DNA from: Competibacteraceae bacterium UBA2792
Lineage (GTDB): Bacteria > Pseudomonadota > Gammaproteobacteria > Competibacterales > Competibacteraceae
DNA length: 14,477 nt
NCBI GenBank assembly: GCA_002352125.1
Contig: DEHU01000261.1
Coordinates: 10,234-24,710 of the forward strand
Direction of reading: 5' to 3'
The notes under the pieces were generated by a model, which worked only from the letters and a program-made list of their open reading frames with translations, ran no database searches and was not told where the DNA came from. A program made the translations under genes and the position numbers. This document shows, piece by piece, positions 7,420 through 13,579 of the stretch. Every line of letters begins with the position of its first letter. The first letter of the stretch is position 1.

Positions 7420-10400
7420 ATGGAAGACTCAGAACTCCTAGAATCGGTGTACGAACTCGTTTTGATCGCCGACGCGGGTATCGCCGACGCGGTTGGCAAG
7501 CTGGCGACAGACATCGATAACGGTGCTATCGAAGCGGCGCTCGATGCTTGCCTGGGCAACGTCGAAACCATCGCGACCGCAGTCGAGATGGCGCAACTGG
7601 ACGATTTGCGACAAGTCTGCGCGGCGGTCGACACCCATCTGCGTTCCCTGAACGGCGACGCCGGGCGTTATCTCAGGGAGTATGGTCCGCGCCTGGTCAA
7701 TTGGGGCGGGGCCGTGCTGATGTACCTCCGCCAACCCGATGCCCCGGAACTGGCGGAGAACCTGCTCGGGCCGTTACCGGACGGTCTGCGCGCCGAATTG
7801 CTGGCCGGCTTGGGATTAACGATTCCCGAACCGGCCAGCATGGAGCTGGACGACGACACGGCGCTCGCTCGGGAGTCTACAGCGGAAACCACCTCGGAAC
7901 CGGACATGCCCGAGCTGGAAATCTCCTTCTCGGCGGAGACCGCGCCGGTCGATCAGTTTGTCGATTCTGTCGCGGAGACTGCGACAGACGAAGCCGAAAA
8001 GGCAGTTGCCTCCGGCTTGGCCGAGGTGGCCCTGGCCGAGGAACCCGCGCCAGAATTGGCAGTGGAGCCCATAGTAGTCGGCGCGGCGCCCGTAATCGGG
8101 AACGATTCCGTGGAAGCCGGCGGTGACCGGGCTGGCCTCGACGCGCGGCGCTCGACCGTCGAGCCGTTTATCGGACCGACGGCCACGGTCACGGAAGACA
8201 CCGCCGCGTTGCCCATCCTCGCCGATGCGGTGGTCGAATCCGACGTAGAGCCCGCGCCGCAACTGTGGGAGGCCGAAGCGGGCGGCGGCAATCCCGTCGG
8301 GCCGATCTGCGAAGACGCGATCGAGGTTATCGATCCAACGCCAGACGCGCCCGTTAACTGGGATGAAACCGATACCGGCGTTTCCGAAATCGTCAGGCAA
8401 CTGGCGGAACCGTTCGCCGAGCTGTCGGCTTGGCTTGATATTCTCACCGCGCCGGTTGGGGACAAGATCGAGTTGGCGCGCGCCACCGCCAGCTACACCG
8501 GTATCATCGAGCGCGTGCAGGCAGCGAGCGAGGCGATTGGCCTGCCGGGCCTGGGCGCGCTTTGCGCGCAGGTCGCCCGGAACGTCCAGGCGCTAGCCGG
8601 ACTGGATTCGAACACCCGCCCGGCAACTCGCGCGGTGCTGGAGGAATGGCCGGCCGTGGTGTTGGCTTATCTCGACGATCCAGCGGATGAGGCGCTCTGT
8701 CTGGCTGTGATCGCGCATTTGTCGCGGCCGGCTTGGCCGCATCCCCTGACCGAAGATCAAGCCGCCGAACTCGTGGCGCTGCTCGCGCCGGATGCCGATA
8801 ACCCTCTAGCCGAAGTCGAAGCACGGCCCACCGTAGCCCGGCCCGAGGACGTGGCATTAGCGCTCGCCGACGACGTCAACCCGAAGCTAATAGCGGTGTT
8901 CCTGCAGGAATCGCCCGCCAACGCGGCGCATTTCGCGGACTGCGTGGAGCGCATCGGGCGCGGTGAAGAGGTACCGAAAAACCTGGGCACCGCCCAGCGC
9001 CTAGCGCATAACCTCAAGGGCTCGGCCAACTTGATTGGCGTCAAGGGGATCGCCAACCTGACCCATCATCTCGAGGACATTCTGGAATACCTTACCGAGC
9101 GACAACTTGCGCCGCCTCCTCCTCTGGCTAGCACCTTGCAGGAAGGTGCCGACTGTATCGAGGCGATGCTGGAGGCGCTACAGGGTCTGACTGCGCCGCC
9201 GCCGGATGCGCTGCGTATCTTGCAGGATATTTACGACTGGGCGCACCGGATGGATACCGGCCGACTGGAGGTGACGTCAGACGCGCCCAAAGCCGCGTCG
9301 ATACCCGAACCCGTTCCGGTTGCCATCGAGGTCGAGTCCGTTCCGGTTGCCATCGAGGCCGAATCCGTTCCGGTTGCCATCGAGACAGAGTTCTTTCCCG
9401 TTGCCATCGAAGCCGATTTCGCTCCGACCGCCATCGCATCGACTCCCCTCGTCGCCGAGGCCGGGCACGCAGATACTGCCGCACCCGCTTCGACCGCCTC
9501 CGTCACCCAAGCGGGACCTGCCGAAGCGATGCTGCGGGTGCCCACCGCCACGTTCGACACCCTGTTCCGTCTAGTTGGCGAATTCTCCATCTCCATCGAT
9601 CAGTTGCAAGAGCGGTTCCGCGCCGTTCAGCGGCAAAGCAACGAACTGCGCAACCAGGACCATCTCATCCAACAACGCCGCTTCGAACTGGAGAATTTCG
9701 TCGATGTGCGTCATGTGGCGGCCGTGCAGCAACGATTCCACCGCAATGATGGACGCGAACAATTCGATCCGCTCGAGCTGGACGAATACGACGAGCTGTA
9801 CGGCGCCACCCGCAGCTTCGTCGAGACCGTGACCGACTCGCGCAAAATGCTGCTGCAACTGCGCGGCGAGCTGGCCTCGGTCGAGCACATGTTTGTTCAG
9901 GTGCAGCGCATGAAGCGGGAACTGCAACAGGCCGTCATGCGCACGCGCATGGAGCCGGCGAGCGTTCTGAACGCGCGGCTGTCGCGCAGCGTGCGCCAAG
10001 CCTGTCGCACCACCGGCAAGCAAGCCGAGCTACTGCTCGAAGGTGCCGAGATGTTGCTCGACAGCGAGGTGCTCAACAAGCTGGTCGATCCGCTCATGCA
10101 CATGCTCCGCAACGCGGTCGATCACGGTATCGAGCCGCCGGAGCAGCGCATCGCTGCGGGCAAGCCGGCGACAGGCATCATTCGGCTGCGTTTTTTCCAG
10201 GAAGGCCACAACGTGGTGATCGATTGCGCTGACGACGGCCGCGGCCTGGATTACGCCCGCATTCGGGAAACTGCCGCTAGGAGAGGGTTCGCCAACCTCG
10301 ATACGGCCGATCATCAAGCGCTCGCCCGGTTGGCGCTGATGCCCGGCTTTACCACCCGCACCGCCGCGACACAACTTTCTGGGCGCGGCGTGGGGCTGGA

Positions 10401-11331
10401 TGTGGTCCACGCCGCGATCAAGGAACTCAAAGGCATCATGGAGATCGGCGACAACCGGCCCAGCGGCTGCCGGATCAAGCTGCGCGTGCCGTTGAGCCTG
10501 ATGACCAACTACTGTTTGGTGGTCGAGGTCGCGGGCCGGCAGTACGCCATTCCCACCAGCGCAGTAGATCGCACCTTGTCGCCCAAGGTTGGCCAGTTCG
10601 GCCAAGTGGGCACCGAAGTCGCCTACGAGCTTGATCAACATATCTACCCCGCCCGTTCCCTAGGAGCTTGTTTGCATGTCGCTCATGCCAGCGATGCCGG
10701 GTTCGATGCCCAAAAAGCGGTGTTGCTGGCCTATTCCGACACGGGCCTGATCGCGCTCGCCATCGATCGCGTGATCGACAGCTACCACTTGGTGGTGAGG
10801 GGTCTGGGTCGCCACGTTAAGGCCGTGCGCGGCGTGGCGGGGGTATCCAGCCTGCCCGACGGCCGATTGATTCCGGTACTGGATCTGGCCGAGCTGCTGC
10901 GCGCGCCCACGGCGCGAGCGGCCCGCCTCGCCGGTCCGCAATCCGCCTCGCCGGAGTTGGCGACGCTGGCCGCGCCGCGCGTGTTAATCGTGGACGATTC
11001 GCTCAGCGTCAGGCAGTCGTTGGCCGAGCTCATGACGGAGTCCGGCTACCAACCCTTGCTCGCGCGCGATGGCGTCGAGGCCGTGGAAATGCTGCGCAAA
11101 CAACCGCCCGACATCGTGCTGACCGATATCGAGATGCCGCGCATGAACGGCCTGGAACTGGCGTCCTACATCCGCGCCACGCACGGCGCAACGTTGCCGA
11201 TCGTGACCATCACCTCGCGCACCATGCAAAAGCACCGACAGCTCGCGCAACAGGCCGGGGTCGATCTTTACCTGACCAAACCGTTCGCCGAGGATCAACT
11301 ATTGAGCGGTATCCGCTCACTGCTGCATTAG
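7420..11331 (+). CDS. chpA: ChpA-like hybrid chemotaxis histidine kinase (CheA with C-terminal receiver)
   Basis: 1303 residues, about half the length of Pseudomonas ChpA (about 2470). Order: FimL-like domain (about 1-130); acidic Ala/Pro/Glu linker; a second FimL-like domain (about 320-450) similar to the first; one canonical HPt (about 480-600) with the motif LAHNLKGSANLIG and phospho-accepting H530; a linker with 9-residue repeats (about 632-676); the dimerisation/kinase core (about 700-1015) with N-box HMLRNAVDHG (894-903), G1 DDGRG (938-942) and G2 SGRGVGLD (987-994); a CheW-like regulatory domain (about 1025-1160); and a receiver (about 1187-1303) with D1192-D1193, D1236, T1265 and K1287. 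All key catalytic residues are present, so it should be active. No P2 docking domain is recognisable. Substrates would be its own receiver, PilG and PilH. The adjacent ribosome-binding site is poor (AGGA only 2 bases from ATG). Confidence 0.93.
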   Translation: MEDSELLESVYELVLIADAGIADAVGKLATDIDNGAIEAALDACLGNVETIATAVEMAQLDDLRQVCAAVDTHLRSLNGDAGRYLREYGPRLVNWGGAVLMYLRQPDAPELAENLLGPLPDGLRAELLAGLGLTIPEPASMELDDDTALARESTAETTSEPDMPELEISFSAETAPVDQFVDSVAETATDEAEKAVASGLAEVALAEEPAPELAVEPIVVGAAPVIGNDSVEAGGDRAGLDARRSTVEPFIGPTATVTEDTAALPILADAVVESDVEPAPQLWEAEAGGGNPVGPICEDAIEVIDPTPDAPVNWDETDTGVSEIVRQLAEPFAELSAWLDILTAPVGDKIELARATASYTGIIERVQAASEAIGLPGLGALCAQVARNVQALAGLDSNTRPATRAVLEEWPAVVLAYLDDPADEALCLAVIAHLSRPAWPHPLTEDQAAELVALLAPDADNPLAEVEARPTVARPEDVALALADDVNPKLIAVFLQESPANAAHFADCVERIGRGEEVPKNLGTAQRLAHNLKGSANLIGVKGIANLTHHLEDILEYLTERQLAPPPPLASTLQEGADCIEAMLEALQGLTAPPPDALRILQDIYDWAHRMDTGRLEVTSDAPKAASIPEPVPVAIEVESVPVAIEAESVPVAIETEFFPVAIEADFAPTAIASTPLVAEAGHADTAAPASTASVTQAGPAEAMLRVPTATFDTLFRLVGEFSISIDQLQERFRAVQRQSNELRNQDHLIQQRRFELENFVDVRHVAAVQQRFHRNDGREQFDPLELDEYDELYGATRSFVETVTDSRKMLLQLRGELASVEHMFVQVQRMKRELQQAVMRTRMEPASVLNARLSRSVRQACRTTGKQAELLLEGAEMLLDSEVLNKLVDPLMHMLRNAVDHGIEPPEQRIAAGKPATGIIRLRFFQEGHNVVIDCADDGRGLDYARIRETAARRGFANLDTADHQALARLALMPGFTTRTAATQLSGRGVGLDVVHAAIKELKGIMEIGDNRPSGCRIKLRVPLSLMTNYCLVVEVAGRQYAIPTSAVDRTLSPKVGQFGQVGTEVAYELDQHIYPARSLGACLHVAHASDAGFDAQKAVLLAYSDTGLIALAIDRVIDSYHLVVRGLGRHVKAVRGVAGVSSLPDGRLIPVLDLAELLRAPTARAARLAGPQSASPELATLAAPRVLIVDDSLSVRQSLAELMTESGYQPLLARDGVEAVEMLRKQPPDIVLTDIEMPRMNGLELASYIRATHGATLPIVTITSRTMQKHRQLAQQAGVDLYLTKPFAEDQLLSGIRSLLH
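9313..9447 (+). repeat. 27-bp tandem repeat within the ChpA-like kinase linker
   Basis: Four 27-base copies start at 9313, 9340, 9367 and 9394, encoding VPVAIEVES, VPVAIEAES, VPVAIETEF and FPVAIEADF; a decayed fifth (9421-9447) encodes APTAIASTP. The first three share an identical GTTCCGGTTGCCATCGAG core. They lie between the HPt and the dimerisation domain, so copy number would change only linker length. Confidence 0.9.
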
Positions 11332-11344
11332 GAGCAAATGGGCC

Positions 11345-11815
11345 ATGATCGCGGCCGCCACCAACCAACTGGCTATTTTGACGTTCGACAACACTTGGTT
11401 AGCGTTGCCGCTGGCAGAGGTCACGGCAGTCGAGCGAACTGCGGAAGTGCGCCACGGCGACGCTCCCGGACGGGCGCTCGGTCGCTTGATGCGCGCCGGC
11501 CGTCGCTATGCGGTGTACGGATTTTCGTCCAGCCTACGGTTACTACCGGAATTGTCCGCCCGGCATTTGTTCTGCGCGTGCCTGGCCGGGTCAGAGGGAC
11601 AACACAGCGTAGCCGTGACCTGCGATACCGTCACGCCGGTCAACCTCGGTCAGGATGCGGTGTGGCAAACCTTGCCGGAGTGCATGCGACGCACGGAGAC
11701 TCCCCTGCGGTACTTGCTCAAGCATCAGCAGCGGCTGGTGCCGGTGAGCACTGCGGTGGCGTTGATGCACCACATCGCGAATCTGGAGAAAGAAATCGAT
11801 GAGTACCCACAATAA
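11345..11815 (+). CDS. Divergent CheW-like protein, first of two after chpA
   Basis: A 156-residue protein starting 13 bases after the kinase stop, with GGAG at 11332-11335. The N-terminal segment LAILTFDNTWLALPLAEVTA and the central RYAVYGFSSSLRLLP and HSVAVTCDTVTPVNL strands are compatible with a degenerate CheW barrel, the fold expected at this place (compare ChpC of Pseudomonas). The usual central N-G-x-x-x-P-V segment is missing, so it may be a pseudo-adaptor. The last residues (IANLEKEIDEYPQ) are helical. Its 3' end overlaps the next gene by 17 bases in another frame, a sign of translational coupling. A nearby ATG at 11338 opens a different frame whose product looks like frame noise. 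The CheW assignment is moderate, based on context and strand pattern. Confidence 0.7.
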   Translation: MIAAATNQLAILTFDNTWLALPLAEVTAVERTAEVRHGDAPGRALGRLMRAGRRYAVYGFSSSLRLLPELSARHLFCACLAGSEGQHSVAVTCDTVTPVNLGQDAVWQTLPECMRRTETPLRYLLKHQQRLVPVSTAVALMHHIANLEKEIDEYPQ

Positions 11816-12839
11816 AGCTTGGCTGCTAGTCCCCTACGGTGCCGAGCCGTTCGCGGTCGCCGAGCATGTGGTTATGGAATACCTCAGTGCGACGCAGCCC
11901 CACGCCGTACCACTGACGCCACCGCACTGCCGTGCGGTCCTCTTCTGGCGCAACCGGATCGTGCCCCTCCTCGATTTCGGCGTGCTGGCCGGGCCGGATC
12001 GGGCCTCGGCGATACCCAAGGCGGTCGTGCTGGCCTACCAACCGGAGCCCGGCGCTCCACTCATCCATATCGCGGTCGCGCTGCGTGAGCCTCCCGTCAG
12101 AATCGTGGTAGACGACGGGATGGCCTGCGCCTTGCCGCCCGAAAACAAGATGCCATGGGGACTGCTAGCCACGTCGTGCTTTGCCCGCGACGGCGTGGCG
12201 ACGCCCATCGTGAGTATCGCCCGGCTGGATTCCGCCGAGTTTCGGTTGCACGTCGAAGCCAATTGCGCCGAAGCCAGCACGGACACAGCCGCCTCGACGG
12301 CCCCGCCGATCACCGCCCTCGCTGCCGACGGCACGCTCGTGATGGCTGATCCGGTCGGCGATAACATCAGCGGCCTTAAAGAGGTTACCGCCCGGCTTGA
12401 CGCGGACACCGACTCCGATATCGACGACGAACGGAACGGAGACGGAGACGGAGACGAGAATCTCGACGACGCGGACGATAGATTCGAGGACGACGAAGAC
12501 TTCCTCGATGACAACTGGGCGGATATGGAAGCGTCCGACGAAGACGACCCAATGCCAGACCTCGAAGAAGATGCAGACTTTGATGTCAGCGCCGAATGGA
12601 ACGAGGATGAGAATCTCGACGATGCGGACGACGGACCGGAAGACGACGAAGATTTAGATGGCGACGACTGGGCGGATATAGAAACGTCTGACGAGGATCT
12701 CGATCTGGAGGAAGAGACCGATCCGAGTGCCAACGTCGAATGGGCCGATGACGCGGATGGGGAGACCGGCAACGATAGCGCAGAAATTACTCACGTTGCT
12801 GTCGGCACGACGGTTTTGAAGCCCAAAAAAGCGGCCTAA
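11799..12839 (+). CDS. ChpC-like CheW-domain protein with long acidic repeated tail
   Basis: 346 residues. The first 155 or so look like a CheW-type domain: KAWLLVPYGAEPFAVAEHVV, CRAVLFWRNRIVPLLDFGVL and HIAVALREPPVRIVVDDG give the expected beta-strand spacing and the R-N-R-I-V-P-L-L-D-F segment of CheW adaptors. A variable linker (about 156-200) leads to a very acidic tail (about 203-330), including two tandem copies of a 51-residue unit, each opening DENLDDADD. The protein ends with basic KPKKAA. It begins inside the end of the preceding gene, with GGAG at 11785-11788. It is the last gene of the cluster. The adaptor role for the ChpA-like kinase is inferred from domain and position; the function of the tail is unknown. 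ChpC of Pseudomonas has no comparable tail to my knowledge. Confidence 0.8.
   Translation: MSTHNKAWLLVPYGAEPFAVAEHVVMEYLSATQPHAVPLTPPHCRAVLFWRNRIVPLLDFGVLAGPDRASAIPKAVVLAYQPEPGAPLIHIAVALREPPVRIVVDDGMACALPPENKMPWGLLATSCFARDGVATPIVSIARLDSAEFRLHVEANCAEASTDTAASTAPPITALAADGTLVMADPVGDNISGLKEVTARLDADTDSDIDDERNGDGDGDENLDDADDRFEDDEDFLDDNWADMEASDEDDPMPDLEEDADFDVSAEWNEDENLDDADDGPEDDEDLDGDDWADIETSDEDLDLEEETDPSANVEWADDADGETGNDSAEITHVAVGTTVLKPKKAA
12453..12749 (+). repeat. 153-bp tandem duplication encoding the acidic tail
   Basis: Residues 219-269 and 270-317 of the acidic-tailed CheW-like protein are aligned copies: DENLDDADDRFEDDEDF against DENLDDADDGPEDDEDL, and NWADMEASDE against DWADIETSDE, followed by matching acidic residues and SAEWNE against NVEWAD. 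The second copy is three codons shorter. Codons have diverged (for example GACGAC against GATGCG flanks), so the duplication is not recent. Confidence 0.85.
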
Positions 12840-12860
12840 CGGAAGGAATATGGGCAAGGA

Positions 12861-12888
12861 CGATGGCTTTCTTCCGGGAAAGCCATCG
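12861..12888. terminator. Perfect hairpin between the cluster end and the antisense EAL remnant
   Basis: CGATGGCTTTC (12861-12871) pairs perfectly with GAAAGCCATCG (12878-12888) around the loop TTCCGG: 11 pairs. It lies 22 bases after the stop of the last cluster gene and 17 bases beyond the stop of the minus-strand EAL fragment, exactly where a shared terminator of convergent genes belongs. No T-tract follows on either strand, so termination strength is uncertain. Confidence 0.5.
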
Positions 12889-12904
12889 CCGCCTTCCCGC
12901 AAAA

Positions 12905-13024
12905 TCACCCACCGGAATCGCCCGAAATATGCGGGTTGTGAAGCATCGCTGTCATTTCGGCCGTGAGCAGAGGCCGGCCCAAGTACAGGTAATAACCCTG
13001 AATTTCGTTGGTAAGCGTCCGCTT
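12905..13024 (-). pseudogene. C-terminal remnant of an EAL-domain (c-di-GMP phosphodiesterase-type) protein
   Basis: Read on the minus strand, the frame ending with TGA at 12907-12905 encodes KRTLTNEIQGYYLYLGRPLL and then TAEMTAMLHNP. E-I-Q-G-Y-Y followed by G-R-P-L is the hallmark end of EAL domains (usually DEIQGYYFSRPL). Only 39 codons remain before an in-frame TAG (13027-13025), and no more EAL sequence is recognisable beyond it, where the IS66 fragment begins. The original gene ran convergently toward the chemosensory cluster. It has lost its catalytic parts and cannot be functional. Confidence 0.7.
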
Positions 13025-13040
13025 CTAGCCATCTGGGCGA

Positions 13041-13196
13041 TTTAAACGAGCGCGCCGGCAGAGCAGTTACAGCGTCGAATACAAGCGGCGACGGGCACAA
13101 TTGACGTTGGAACCGGGAGCCTCGGTCGCCGGGATCGCATTGCGGTATCGGCTCAACGCCAATCAACTGTGCAAATGGCGGCGGCGGTATCCCTGA
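13041..13196 (+). mobile_element. IS66-family orfA (TnpA) remnant
   Basis: The plus-strand frame of 13041-13196 encodes a short piece containing YSVEYKRRRAQLTLEPGASV, then AGIALRYRLNANQLCKWRRR, ending YP and TGA at 13194. EPGASVAxIAxRxxLNANxxxxWRR is the helix-turn-helix signature of the small IS66 TnpA proteins (normally YSxEFKxxVVxE...). No start codon, no remaining C-terminus, no tnpB/tnpC and no terminal inverted repeats are visible. It directly abuts the broken EAL gene, so this insertion, or deletion around it, probably truncated that gene. Confidence 0.75.
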
Positions 13197-13498
13197 TACA
13201 TGGGGCGGAAGCGAGCGCCCGATCCGCGCGACGGCGGCGGCCAAAAACCGGAGCCAAGAAACGTCGCGGCTGATGGTTGCAGCGTAAGCGGCCGAGCTAT
13301 AACGTCTGAACAGACGGCCCAAAGCATACGCTTACCGAAAACGTATTACGTAATATATAGACCGCTAGAGGAGTCGGCCCCAAAAGAGTTCCGATAACTG
13401 GCTTTATCGGAAATAAATCCTCGCCAGCGATGCCGAGGCGCCATCGTGGTGTAATTGAGCGCTATTCTGTCTAGAAGCGCGCGACGGCGTGCGGCCGG
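13197..13498. other. Non-coding region with palindromes upstream of the MCP gene
   Basis: I see no convincing gene on either strand. Structures present: CGTCTG-AA-CAGACG (13303-13316); a 12-base perfect palindrome TATTACGTAATA (13344-13355); and a perfect 9-bp hairpin TTCCGATAA-CTGGCT-TTATCGGAA (13389-13412). The first 100 bases are GC-rich and may be more decayed mobile-element DNA. Confidence 0.45.
13332..13359 (+). promoter_or_regulatory. Weak candidate sigma-70 promoter with palindrome in the spacer
   Basis: TTACCG (13332-13337) and TATATA (13354-13359) are separated by 16 bases. The palindrome TATTACGTAATA (13344-13355) overlaps spacer and -10, as an operator might. It lies about 220 bases before the MCP start, a long leader. 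Matches are modest, so this is only a candidate. Confidence 0.25.
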
Positions 13499-13534
13499 AA
13501 AAATGCGCTGCTCGGGTAGTCGCGGCGCGTTTTT
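13499..13534. terminator. Terminator-like stem-loop 45 bases before the MCP start
   Basis: AAAAATGCGC (13499-13508) pairs with GCGCGTTTTT (13525-13534), 10 pairs including one U-G, around a 16-base loop. A and T tracts on the outer arms give a bidirectional terminator shape, but the GC core is only four pairs. An alternative fold pairs CGCGAC (13480-13485) with GTCGCG (13519-13524), so the two are mutually exclusive. Confidence 0.35.
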
Positions 13535-13579
13535 CTGGCTCCAAATAAAGGCTTCTTAAAATGGAAGGGAGGTAACCTA

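Noticed and set aside
11338..11802. 154-codon frame starting 7 bases before the CheW-like gene
   Set aside because: Arg/Gly-rich out-of-frame product; the overlapping frame from 11345 has CheW-like strand patterns and couples to the next gene.
12438..12482. Calcium-binding EF-hand or dockerin-like loops in the acidic tail (GDGDGDENLDD)
   Set aside because: The DxDxDG spacing with a glycine at loop position 6 and a terminal Glu at position 12 is not met consistently; looks like acidic low complexity rather than an EF-hand.
12035..12772. 245-codon minus-strand Ser-rich frame
   Set aside because: Poly-Ser arises from reading the Asp/Glu-rich tail codons backwards; no domain seen.
12850..12966. 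38-codon plus-strand frame after the last cluster gene (GGAAGG just before ATG)
   Set aside because: The ribosome-binding site is too close to the ATG, and the frame runs through the hairpin and over the antisense EAL remnant; no family recognised. A tiny gene cannot be fully excluded.
12654..13322. 222-codon minus-strand frame spanning the cluster end and debris
   Set aside because: Crosses the antisense of a real gene, a hairpin and the IS66 fragment; the recognisable EAL sequence is in a different minus-strand frame.
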